Of a stretch of 37,768 nucleotides of DNA, positions 17,158 through 26,104 are shown one piece after another. Position numbers and translations under genes: made by a program. Under the pieces are notes generated by a model that searched no databases, was not told the origin of the DNA, and was given only the letters and a program-made list of their open reading frames with translations. Source of the stretch: Candidatus Cryptobacteroides merdipullorum (GTDB lineage Bacteria; Bacteroidota; Bacteroidia; Bacteroidales; UBA932); contig DVLC01000033.1 of NCBI GenBank assembly GCA_018715685.1, positions 1-37,768 on the forward strand. The letters are read 5' to 3'. Position 1 is the stretch's first letter; every line of letters begins with the position of its first letter.

Positions 17158-19173
17158 TCAGTTGAGTATCTTGTCGTTGATGGGCACGGGAATCTCCGCT
17201 GCGACTTCCGACTCCATGCGCCGGCGTATCTCCTCGTGCTTTTCGAGCATGGCCTTGCCCACGGTGGGCTTCCAGTTGTCTATGGCCTGCATGAGCATGG
17301 CCTGCGAGATCTTCGTCCTCGCGTAGGCGGCGTTGATGGCCGCGTCGTTGACTATGCCGCAGATGTCGCTGGTCACATAGCCTTCGGTTCTCGCCGCCAG
17401 CAGCTTGTAGTTGATGTCTCCGCTGTGCGGACGCTTCTCCACGCAGAGGCGGAACACGGCCCTGCGCGCCTGCGAGTCGGGTGCCGGGATGTAGACGCAG
17501 CGGTCGATACGGCCGGAGCGCAGCATCGCGGGGTCTATGATTTCGGGGTTGTTGGTCGTGGCTATCACGAACACCCTGTCCCTGCCGCAGTTGTTGAGCT
17601 GGCTCAGGAATTCGTTGACCTCGCCGGCGAGATTGGCGTTGGTCAGGGTCTCCCTTTTCGGCGCGAAGGCGTCGAACTCGTCGAGACAGATGATGCAGGG
17701 GCTCTTGGCCCTGGCCTCCTTGAAGAGCATTCCTATCTTGCCCTGTCCGCCGTGCACCCAGGTCGAGCCGAGGTCGGAGGCCTTGACGAGCGCGTAGTTG
17801 AATCCGCTCTCCTCGGCCAGTTTCTCGGCGAAGAAGGTCTTGCCGCAGCCGGGAGGGCCGTAGAGCAGCATGCCGTTGGGCAGGTCTATCTTGTACTGGC
17901 TGGCCAGGGCGGGGTTCCTGAGGAAGTAGAGCAGCTTCTTCTGCATCTGCTCCTTGAGTCTTTCCATGCCGGCCACGTCCTTGAAGCCTCCCGCTCCGGG
18001 GACATGCATCCTCACGAGAGGGGTGTAGCCGAGCTCGGCGTTGGTGAACTCAGAGTCGTCGGCGGACGAACTTTCAATCTTCTGCGCCGCCGGGGCTTCC
18101 TCCTCTTCCGTCCTGTCGGGCGTCTCCCCGGCGTTCTGGAGAGAGGCCTCGTCTCCGTAGAGCCCGGCGCGTTCGGGCGAGATTATGTATCCGAGCGTCC
18201 TCGTGTAGGCCGAAACCACGTCTTCGGAGGGCTCTGCGGTCAGAATCGCGGTCTTCGCCGCCATGAGCATCTGCCAGGTCTCGAGCAGCAGAGGGCGGAG
18301 CTCCTCGGTGAATTCCTGCTCGTCATAGTCAAAGGTGGTCATCTTCTCCGCGAGGGCGCTGATCAGCGGCCCCCATCTGTCGTCCTCCTTGTCCTGCTCC
18401 CGGAAGTCGCTGTTCCTGTAGCACATCATCGCCCCCATCCTTCCGGGCAGGTCGAGCTTCGCAATGCGCTTTTCGTCCATCTTCCAGGGGTAGCTGCCGT
18501 AGTAGCACTGGTAGAGGATCACCCCGAGGGAATATACGTCGGAGTTGCGCTTCACGCCCTCCCTGCAGAAGGCTTCGGGGGCAGTGTAGCGCAGGTCGAC
18601 ATCTTCCCACCAGTTCTCCGGGACGCTCTTCCCGTCGAGATGCAGTATGTGGTCATTGTCGATCAGATGGGCGTGAAGGTCGCCGTTCTCGTCGCGCCCG
18701 AACATGATGTTGTCGGGGCAGATGTCGCAGTGCGCGAAGTTGCCGCCTTTGGGCGAGCGCAGGTTCAGCAGTATGCCCGCTATGTCAAGACATACGCCCA
18801 CGGCCTCCAGCGCGCTCATCGGGCCGTCGGTGAGCAGTCTGTCGGAAAGCAGTCCTCGCTCGAAATAGTCGGAGATCACATAGGGGAACAGTTTCCCGTC
18901 ATCCGAGCGGAATTCGCCCCATGAGATTATTGACAGCATGCCGGAGATGCCGGAGGTGTTGAGGTAGGATATCAGCCTCGGCTCCCTGCCGAACTTGAGG
19001 GTGTCGGGCATGCTGTCGGTCAGATAGACCTTCATCAGGAAAGGCCTGCCGTCCTTCCTGCGGGTCAGACGGTAGGTCTCCGAATAGTCCCTCTTCGCGA
19101 TGGGGTTTGCCACCGCGTAGTCTTCGGTGCTGAAGACCTCGAATCCTTTGCTGAACAGGAACTTCTCCGCCAT
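17158..19173 (-). CDS. Protein kinase-like domain fused to C-terminal AAA+ ATPase
   Basis: Kinase-like FLMKVYL, FAHCDICPDNIMF, LIDNDH, DVDLRYTAPEAF, DVYSLGVILYQCYYG; AAA+ GMLLYGPPGCGKTFFAEKLA, CIICLDEFDAFAPKR, IATTNNPEIIDPAMLRSGRIDRCVYIPAPD. Confidence 0.92.
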   Translation of the reverse strand: MAEKFLFSKGFEVFSTEDYAVANPIAKRDYSETYRLTRRKDGRPFLMKVYLTDSMPDTLKFGREPRLISYLNTSGISGMLSIISWGEFRSDDGKLFPYVISDYFERGLLSDRLLTDGPMSALEAVGVCLDIAGILLNLRSPKGGNFAHCDICPDNIMFGRDENGDLHAHLIDNDHILHLDGKSVPENWWEDVDLRYTAPEAFCREGVKRNSDVYSLGVILYQCYYGSYPWKMDEKRIAKLDLPGRMGAMMCYRNSDFREQDKEDDRWGPLISALAEKMTTFDYDEQEFTEELRPLLLETWQMLMAAKTAILTAEPSEDVVSAYTRTLGYIISPERAGLYGDEASLQNAGETPDRTEEEEAPAAQKIESSSADDSEFTNAELGYTPLVRMHVPGAGGFKDVAGMERLKEQMQKKLLYFLRNPALASQYKIDLPNGMLLYGPPGCGKTFFAEKLAEESGFNYALVKASDLGSTWVHGGQGKIGMLFKEARAKSPCIICLDEFDAFAPKRETLTNANLAGEVNEFLSQLNNCGRDRVFVIATTNNPEIIDPAMLRSGRIDRCVYIPAPDSQARRAVFRLCVEKRPHSGDINYKLLAARTEGYVTSDICGIVNDAAINAAYARTKISQAMLMQAIDNWKPTVGKAMLEKHEEIRRRMESEVAAEIPVPINDKILN

Positions 19174-19176
19174 GGG

Positions 19177-20436
19177 CTAGCCGATCGAGAGCAGTGAGGG
19201 GTTGAAGTTGGCCTGGATCGCGGCGGCGAAGTGCTGGGCGATCTCTTGTTCGCTGAAGCCGAGACTCTGCGTGCCGACGCTGAATACGAAGTTCACCTCG
19301 TCCTCGTTGATCTCGTTGTTGGTCATCACGAGACTCACTGCATATTTCAGGAGTTCCACGCGCATCTCCGGGTGGGACTCCAGTATGTTGGACACGCTCT
19401 TCGCGCAGATTTCATAGAGCTGCTCCTGCTTCATCTTGGCGTACTCGGACAGAATGTCCAAAGGGAAGAGATGCACCTTGGAGATGAAGTTGAGTATCAT
19501 GGATACTTCCTTGTCGTCGACCTGACCGTCGATCTGGCCGAGAATCAGGCCCATCGTGGCGGCGTAGTTCGCTATGTCGTATTCGAATTCGTTGTCGCTG
19601 AGCCTGCCGAGCAGGTTCACGAGGGGCAGCATCCTGGAATTCAGCTCGTCGGGGCTCAGGCCTCCGCTCTCGTGGAAGGCCCCGCACTCGGAGAAGGCCT
19701 TGAGGGCCTCTATCCTTATCAGGTTGTTGGGGTGGGTGGCGAGGTTCAGGCCGCCGGACTCGCTGAAGGTCTTGAGCTTGCGTCCGTTGTCCTCGATGAA
19801 GCTCTCGAAGTTGAGCCCCATCTTCTCGAAGTCGAGACCCGAGGACATCTTGAAGAAGGCCGACACGCAGGCCCTGAGGTCACGGCAGGCGATGAAGCCG
19901 CAGCGGTCGGCGGAAATTTCGGCGAGCTGCTGCCATACCCTTATCTTGTTGACCAGGGCCAGCGGCGTCACCGTGCCTTCCGGGTAGATGAAGGAAATCA
20001 GCTCCTTGGTCTTGCGGGAGGAGTCGATCAGGTGGCCGAATTCGTGGCCTATCACGAAGCGGAGCTCGTCGTCGCTCATGATGTTGACGAGGCCGCTGTT
20101 GATGTTGAGTATGTGGCTGCGCCCTTCCTTTTCGGAGGGTATGCAGAACGCGTTGATCGTCGCGTCGCCGGTGATGTAGAAGTCGATGTCCTCGTTGAAG
20201 CCGGTGGTCTGCCTGACTTCCTGGAAGATGTTCCAGTAGTTGGCGAGAGTTTCCGGGCCGACCTTGAAGCTGTGGCCGTCGAGCAGGTTCTTGTAGTAGT
20301 TGCTGTTCTGGATTATGTTGGCTTTCTTGATCAGCGTCTCCACTATCTTGCCCTGCAGGGCGTTGTAGATCTGCTGTCCGAGATCCTGGCCCCAGGGAAG
20401 GGTGATCAGGATTCTTGTCATTTCGAGATTGTCCAT
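19177..20436 (-). CDS. M48-type metalloprotease with C-terminal TerB-like helical region
   Basis: FVIGHEFGHLID zinc motif with downstream EISADRCGFIACRDL; C-terminal helices with acidic GQIDGQVDDKEVSMILNFISKV...NNEINEDEVNFVFSVG similar to TerB-like modules. Confidence 0.82.
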   Translation of the reverse strand: MDNLEMTRILITLPWGQDLGQQIYNALQGKIVETLIKKANIIQNSNYYKNLLDGHSFKVGPETLANYWNIFQEVRQTTGFNEDIDFYITGDATINAFCIPSEKEGRSHILNINSGLVNIMSDDELRFVIGHEFGHLIDSSRKTKELISFIYPEGTVTPLALVNKIRVWQQLAEISADRCGFIACRDLRACVSAFFKMSSGLDFEKMGLNFESFIEDNGRKLKTFSESGGLNLATHPNNLIRIEALKAFSECGAFHESGGLSPDELNSRMLPLVNLLGRLSDNEFEYDIANYAATMGLILGQIDGQVDDKEVSMILNFISKVHLFPLDILSEYAKMKQEQLYEICAKSVSNILESHPEMRVELLKYAVSLVMTNNEINEDEVNFVFSVGTQSLGFSEQEIAQHFAAAIQANFNPSLLSIG

Positions 20437-20463
20437 GGCTGTATTGTCTGGTGTTGTTGATGA

Positions 20464-21429
20464 TTATTGGCAGTTGTCGCAGGATTCGGAGATTTCGGGC
20501 AGTCCGGTGCCGCTCTCGTCAGGGATTTCCTCCATCTTCGAGGAAGGTTCCGTGCGTCCGGCTCCGTCCGGTCCGTCGGGAGAGGGGAGCAGCTCGGGTT
20601 CCGAAGCGACGGCGCAAGCTGGTCCGCCTTCCGCCGGAAGAGCGGCTGCGGCCTGCCTCGTCACGCCGGCTTCAGGCTCGTCTTCAAGTATGTCGGCCAC
20701 TATCACGCTCACGTTGTCCAGTCCTCCCGCCGCTTTCGCGTGTTCGACGAGCAGGCTCCCGGCATGGGAAGGCTGCCCTTCGGCGAGGAATACTTCGATG
20801 TCCTCCTCGCTGACCATGTCGGTGAGTCCGTCGGAACAGATGAGCAGCCTGTCGCCCGGGAGCAGGCGGCTCCCATAGTCCTCGATCACGGTTTCCGGAC
20901 TGATGCCGCCGCCGATGCAGCTGTAGATGGCTTTCCCCTGGGGGAAGGGTACCATGTCCCTTTCGTGTATGGTCTGGTCGACCGTGAGCCTGCGCAGCAT
21001 TCCGCCGCGAAGCCTGTAGCTGCGGCTGTCGCCGACGTTCACGAGCAGAATCTTTCCTCCCGCGAACACGAATCCGGTCAGGGTGCAGCCCATAGGCTTG
21101 TCGAGCTGCATTCCGGCCGACTTGAGATTGAGTTCGGTGCTTATCTTCAGGATTTCCTCGGTGAGAACCTGTTCCGCATTGTTCCAGTTGCGGCTGCCGT
21201 CGAAAATCAGGGCCCGCAGCTCCTCGAGAGTGTAGCTGCTGGCCATTTCGCCGTGCTGGTGGCCGCCCATGCCGTCGGCGATCAGCAGGAAGTAGTTTTT
21301 CCCGTCGCCGAGTCCGTGCATGAAGCTGGTCTGACCGTCGCGTATCAGGTGCAGGCCGGCTCCGGCCATGTCCTGGTTGCCGCTGCGTACGCAACCCTTG
21401 TCGGAGAGGCAGAAGATGTCGAGTCTCAT
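20464..21429 (-). CDS. PP2C family Ser/Thr protein phosphatase
   Basis: SDKGCVRSGNQD, LLIADGMGGHQHGEMAS, LLVNVGDSRSYRLR, LLICSDGLTDMV, GLDNVSVIV; start at 21429 (MRLDIFCLSDKG) preferred over 21501. Confidence 0.93.
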   Translation of the reverse strand: MRLDIFCLSDKGCVRSGNQDMAGAGLHLIRDGQTSFMHGLGDGKNYFLLIADGMGGHQHGEMASSYTLEELRALIFDGSRNWNNAEQVLTEEILKISTELNLKSAGMQLDKPMGCTLTGFVFAGGKILLVNVGDSRSYRLRGGMLRRLTVDQTIHERDMVPFPQGKAIYSCIGGGISPETVIEDYGSRLLPGDRLLICSDGLTDMVSEEDIEVFLAEGQPSHAGSLLVEHAKAAGGLDNVSVIVADILEDEPEAGVTRQAAAALPAEGGPACAVASEPELLPSPDGPDGAGRTEPSSKMEEIPDESGTGLPEISESCDNCQ

Positions 21430-21431
21430 GG

Positions 21432-22055
21432 CTATGCTTGTTCTACGGTGAAGTCGAGAGTGGCTATGCGCAGACGGTTTCCGGCCTTGAGGACGTACCA
21501 TTTGTCCCTCTCAAGCCGGGTGCCGCCTATGAAGGTGCCGTTGGTGGAGCCGCAGTCCCTGATTCCCCAGCAGTTTTCGTTGGGGAAGAACTTGAGCTCT
21601 CCGTGGGTTCCGGACACATAGCCGCAGCTTGCGAGTTCCGGGAAGATTCCGCCCTTGCGTCCGAAGACGCCTTCGCGGACAGAGAGGCGCATGCCGCTTC
21701 CTGAAAGCGTGAGTCCGGGCAGTGCGGGGGAGCTTCCTGCGGCTGCCGGTCCCGGTGCTGGCCGGGGTGCAGGGGAAGCTTGCGGGGCCGGTGCGGGTTG
21801 GGGCGCCGTCTGCGGAGCGGGTGCAGGTGCGGCTGCAGGGCTGGCTTGGGCTTGTCCGGCCGGAGCCGCCTGCTGTCCGTCCGGAAGTCCGGCTCCGAAG
21901 AACTGGTCCCCGCTCACGAGCATCTCTCCGCAGGCGGGGCAGGAGTTGCCCTTGCGTGGCGCGCGGCAGGACGGGCAGAACTTCAGCTCCTGTCCGCACT
22001 GGTCGCACCAGCGGCTGTCATCCTCGATTATGCTTTGGCAAAACGGGCATTTCAT
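21432..22055 (-). CDS. Zinc-ribbon and FHA domain protein
   Basis: MKCPFCQSIIEDDSRWCDQCGQELKFCPSCRAPRKGNSCPACGEML zinc ribbons; Pro/Ala linker; FHA signature GYVSGTHGELKFFPNENCWGIRDCGSTNGTFIGGTRL. Confidence 0.93.
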   Translation of the reverse strand: MKCPFCQSIIEDDSRWCDQCGQELKFCPSCRAPRKGNSCPACGEMLVSGDQFFGAGLPDGQQAAPAGQAQASPAAAPAPAPQTAPQPAPAPQASPAPRPAPGPAAAGSSPALPGLTLSGSGMRLSVREGVFGRKGGIFPELASCGYVSGTHGELKFFPNENCWGIRDCGSTNGTFIGGTRLERDKWYVLKAGNRLRIATLDFTVEQA

Positions 22056-22175
22056 ATTATGTCTTCTTTTGTTATTTTCAAGCCGGATGGAAATCCGTCC
22101 ATCATGTTCGTGCCGACGGCATTATCGGACGGGGCGCCCGACATGCAGCGCGAGTGCATTTCATTTCCTGAAGAG

Positions 22176-22739
22176 CTACTCCGGTTCGGAAGGCGTGGAG
22201 TCCTCGAACATCAGTATCCTTCCGATACGCGTCTGCAGGCCGGGGAGCGAGTCCAGGAAGCGCTTCATTTCATCGGGATAGCCTGAGAGTATGCAGACGA
22301 ATTCTCCCCTGCGGACCTCCATGAGCATGAGCAGAGTGTCCAGCGCCTCCCGTCCGAACAAGTCGTTGTCGCTCTGCCCGAGCGTGTACGCCTCATCGAT
22401 GAAAAGTATTCCTCCGAGTGCCTTTTCGACGGCCTGGCGGGTCTTCTGCTCCGAAGCTCCTAAATAGCTGCCGACAAGGTCCGCCCGGGTCACGGTCACG
22501 ACCTGCCCTCCTGACAGGACACTGATGTCCTTGAGTATCCTGCCGAAGATTCCGGCCACGGTGCTTTTCCCTGTGCCGGGATTGCCTATGAACGCATAGT
22601 TCCTTGTCGCCGGAGCTGCCGGAATTGTCCCTGCCTGCTTCCGGAGCAGGATTTCTTTTACGTCCGCATGTATTTCATGCTTGACGTTATGGAGCCCTAT
22701 GAGGGAATCCAGCTCCTTGAAAATGTCCTGGTTGTTCAT
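22176..22739 (-). CDS. Truncated CbbX/SpoVK-like AAA+ ATPase (lacks C-terminal lid)
   Basis: FIGNPGTGKSTVAGIFGRIL, GGILFIDEAYTLGQSDNDLFGREALDTLLMLME; ends FEDSTPSEPE* where sister domains continue FEDYTPEELTEIFRRNC. Confidence 0.85.
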   Translation of the reverse strand: MNNQDIFKELDSLIGLHNVKHEIHADVKEILLRKQAGTIPAAPATRNYAFIGNPGTGKSTVAGIFGRILKDISVLSGGQVVTVTRADLVGSYLGASEQKTRQAVEKALGGILFIDEAYTLGQSDNDLFGREALDTLLMLMEVRRGEFVCILSGYPDEMKRFLDSLPGLQTRIGRILMFEDSTPSEPE

Positions 22740-25700
22740 TGTATGTCCTCCTTGATTATGAGTTTGGGTTGTGCCTGCCTGTAGGCTTCGGTCTTGTCCA
22801 TGCCTCCCGCCACGAGTTCGGCCATGCGGGCGTTGGCTCTCCTGGCGGCGGCGGACTTGACCTCGCGGAATATGTTGCGCACTTCGCGGGCGTTGCCGAA
22901 GTCGAAGCTGCGGTTCGCATAGATGTCGGAGAATTTCCGGACGAGCAGCTGCTCGGCCTCCGGATCAAGGGTGTAGCCGCCTTTGCGGCAGTTGAGCCGG
23001 AAGATGTCCATGAGCTGCTCGGCGTTGTAGTCCTCGAAGTTGATGACCTTGTTGAAGCGCGACTTGAGTCCGGAGTTGGAGTCGAGGAACTGCTGCATCT
23101 CGCGGGTGTAGCCGGCGGCGATGCAGACGAACTTGCCCTTGCGGTCCTCGAGCAGCTTCAGAAGCTCGCTCACGCACTCGGTTCCGAAGTTGTCGTGCGG
23201 CCCCTGAATCAGCGAGTAGGCCTCGTCGATGAAGAGTATGGCACCCATGGCCTTGTTGACGACTTCGCGCGTCTTGGGCGCGGTCTGGCCGCTGTATCCG
23301 GCGACAAGGTCGCTGCGTGAGACTTCGATGACGTCGGGTCTCGGCAGCACGCCGAGCGAGTGGAGCATGCCTCCCATGAGACGGGCCACAGTGGTCTTTC
23401 CGGTGCCGGGATTGCCGAGGAAGAGGTAGTGGTCGCCGCTGATTCCCTTGAAGTCGGTGCCGTTGATTTCGGCTTCGAGTTTCTGCTGGCGGAGCTCCTC
23501 CATCATCAGGCGTATCTCCTCCTTGACTCCGTCGAGTCCGATGAGCGAGTTGAGTTCGGCCATGCACTCCTCCTCGCTGACCACCTTCGGCTCCTCGTAG
23601 GGGATGTCCTCGGGCAGTATGGTGAAGAAGCTTTCGCGCGTGACCTCGGCATCGGGCAGGGCGTTGACCCTCGTGCCCAGCATGCCGAGACACTGGTCGA
23701 GCATGTTGCGGGCCTCCCGGGCGTTGCCGAACGACTTGCCGGACTTCTCGGAGATGATCTTGCGGAAGGCGCTCAGGGCCTTCTCGAGCACGCCGTCGGC
23801 GAGCGTGTAGCCCTGGCTCTCGCAGTTGCGCCTGAATATCTCGGTAAGCTCTTCGGGGGTGTAGTCGTCGATGTTGATGCTGTGGGTGAAGCGGCTCTGG
23901 AAGCCCGGGTTGGCCTTCATCAGGTTGCCCATCTCGGCCTTGTAGCCCGCGCAGACGAGCACGAACTTGCCCCTGTCGTTCTCCATTCGGGTCATCAGGC
24001 GCTCAAGGGCCTTGAGACCTTCGCTGTCGTTGCACTGCCCCATGTCGTCGAAGGGCGCCAGGGTGTAGGCTTCGTCGAGGAAGAGCACTCCGCCCATGGC
24101 CTCGTTGACGGCCTTGTCCATCTCCTTGTCGGATTCGTTGGCGTAGCGGCCCACTATGTCCTTGCGGCTCTTCTCGATGACCCTGTCGGTGGAGCAGATG
24201 CCCATGGCCTTGAACAATTTGCCGAGCACTCTGGCGACCGAGGTCTTTCCGGTTCCGGGGTTGCCGGTCAGGATTATGTTCACGGGGCGTATCGTCGCCT
24301 TGCCGCCGAACTCCATGCGCCTGCGCTGGAAGCGCATCTCCTCGGCGAGGCTCCTGATGGCCGCCTTGACCGAACCCATGCCAACGAATTGGTCGAGCTC
24401 CTTCATGACCTGCTCCACGCTGATGTCCTCGCTCTCCTCGTCGCCAACTATGTCCCTCCATATCAGCAGGTTCTTCTGCTTCTCGTATTCGTCGCCGCGG
24501 AGGTCGGCTATCCTGTCGCCCTGTCTGGTGACGCAGCTGTCGAAAGTGTTGCGCACGGCCCTGGCGTTGCCGAAGGTGTCGGTGCGGGAGAGATACATGC
24601 GCTCGAAGTACTTGTCTATCTTGGACTCGCTCTCCTCGTCGAGCTGAAGCTTGTTCTTCTCGACCATGTTCATGAATATGGTCTTGAGCTCCTTGCCGTT
24701 GTAGTCCTTGAACTCTATCTTGCGCTTGAAGCGGGAGTCGAGGCCGGAGTTGGAGCGCAGGAAGCCGGTCATCTCGCGGGTGTAGCCGGCGATGATGCAG
24801 ATGAAGTCCCCGATTCTGTTCTCGAGGAAGGGGAGCAGGGTGTCTATGGCCTCCTGCCCGTACTTGTCGTCGTCGCTCTGCTTGAGCGAATAGGCCTCGT
24901 CGATGAAGAGTATGCCTCCCATCGCCTGGTTTATCACCTGCTCGGTCTTCTGGGCCGTGTCGCCCACATACTGCGACACGAGATCCTTACGGGTGACCTC
25001 CACGAGGTGGCCGCAGGGCAGCACCTGGAGGCTGTTGAGGATTTCGGCGAAGAGGCGGGCGATGGTGGTCTTTCCGGTGCCCGGGCCGCCGAGGAACACG
25101 AAATGCGACTTGAGCTTGACCTTGGCGACGGGGTTTTCGCGCTTCTCCCTCTTTATCTTGTTGATTATCGAGCGGATTTCGTCCTTGACCTCCTGAAGGC
25201 CCACGAAGGAGTCGAGCTTTGCGAATATCTCCTCCTCGGTGAGCTCCTTGAACGCTTCGTCGGGTATGTCGGCTTCTTCAAGCGGCCCGTTCTTGCCGCA
25301 GCGTTCGATTTTGTTGAGGGTGTAGGCTTCGGCGAGCCTGCATGCGAGCTTACCGTTCTCTCCGGACTCTCCGTCGCGGAATTTCTTCTTGAGCACGAGG
25401 CCGAGCTTCTTCTCCGCCCCGGGCGAGATGGCCGTCCTGAACTTGTCGGTGATGATGGAGGTGCAGAGCCGGGTGAGCTGGACATCGTTGAAGGGCAGCA
25501 GTCCGAAATTGAATTCGAAGAGCGACGACACATGCTTGTTGGCCCGGATATAGCCTCCGAAACCGTCTTCGAGGCCGCAGAGTATGACCACGGGCATCTC
25601 CTTGTCCTGACGCATCCTCGCGAACAGTTTGTCGAGGCCGTTCTTTCCGTCGCCCACGAGATCCTGGCAGTTCGTGACGAGCAGCACGCCTTTCTTGATT

Positions 25701-26104
25701 TTCGCGAGATTCTTGTCCAGGTCGCCGTTGAATCCGTCCCAGTCGGCCGCGTCGATCTGCTTGGGCGCGCGTCCGTCGGAAATCTTGTAGCGGAAGAGCA
25801 GCGAGCACAATTGGTCGGCCAGGTAGACCTTTCCCGTGCCGGCGGTGCCGGTGATCACGCAGTCGAGTCCCGGCCTCGTGGTGCCGCCGGAAAGCTGCAT
25901 GAATTCGGAGGCATGTTCGCAGCGCGCCGCGAAGCTTCTGAAGATGGGCAGAATGTTGTCCTTGGCTATGAAATCCGAGGCTTCGGGCAGGGAGGCTCCG
26001 TCAGGGGCGCCGTCCTGCGGGGCGGCTGCGAGCAGAGTGCCGCACCATTTGCAGTATTTTGCCTCGTTCCTGTTCGGCTTGTGGCAGTTCTGGCAGTCTT
26101 TCAT
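22736..26104 (-). CDS. Zinc-ribbon protein with one degenerate and three canonical CbbX/SpoVK-like AAA+ domains
   Basis: MKDCQNCHKPNRNEAKYCKWCGTLL ribbon; P-loops GTAGTGKVYLA, GGPGTGKTTIA, GNPGTGKTSVA, GNPGTGKTTVA; Walker B GGILFIDEAYSL, GGVLFLDEAYTL, GAILFIDEAYSL. Confidence 0.93.
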   Translation of the reverse strand: MKDCQNCHKPNRNEAKYCKWCGTLLAAAPQDGAPDGASLPEASDFIAKDNILPIFRSFAARCEHASEFMQLSGGTTRPGLDCVITGTAGTGKVYLADQLCSLLFRYKISDGRAPKQIDAADWDGFNGDLDKNLAKIKKGVLLVTNCQDLVGDGKNGLDKLFARMRQDKEMPVVILCGLEDGFGGYIRANKHVSSLFEFNFGLLPFNDVQLTRLCTSIITDKFRTAISPGAEKKLGLVLKKKFRDGESGENGKLACRLAEAYTLNKIERCGKNGPLEEADIPDEAFKELTEEEIFAKLDSFVGLQEVKDEIRSIINKIKREKRENPVAKVKLKSHFVFLGGPGTGKTTIARLFAEILNSLQVLPCGHLVEVTRKDLVSQYVGDTAQKTEQVINQAMGGILFIDEAYSLKQSDDDKYGQEAIDTLLPFLENRIGDFICIIAGYTREMTGFLRSNSGLDSRFKRKIEFKDYNGKELKTIFMNMVEKNKLQLDEESESKIDKYFERMYLSRTDTFGNARAVRNTFDSCVTRQGDRIADLRGDEYEKQKNLLIWRDIVGDEESEDISVEQVMKELDQFVGMGSVKAAIRSLAEEMRFQRRRMEFGGKATIRPVNIILTGNPGTGKTSVARVLGKLFKAMGICSTDRVIEKSRKDIVGRYANESDKEMDKAVNEAMGGVLFLDEAYTLAPFDDMGQCNDSEGLKALERLMTRMENDRGKFVLVCAGYKAEMGNLMKANPGFQSRFTHSINIDDYTPEELTEIFRRNCESQGYTLADGVLEKALSAFRKIISEKSGKSFGNAREARNMLDQCLGMLGTRVNALPDAEVTRESFFTILPEDIPYEEPKVVSEEECMAELNSLIGLDGVKEEIRLMMEELRQQKLEAEINGTDFKGISGDHYLFLGNPGTGKTTVARLMGGMLHSLGVLPRPDVIEVSRSDLVAGYSGQTAPKTREVVNKAMGAILFIDEAYSLIQGPHDNFGTECVSELLKLLEDRKGKFVCIAAGYTREMQQFLDSNSGLKSRFNKVINFEDYNAEQLMDIFRLNCRKGGYTLDPEAEQLLVRKFSDIYANRSFDFGNAREVRNIFREVKSAAARRANARMAELVAGGMDKTEAYRQAQPKLIIKEDIQ

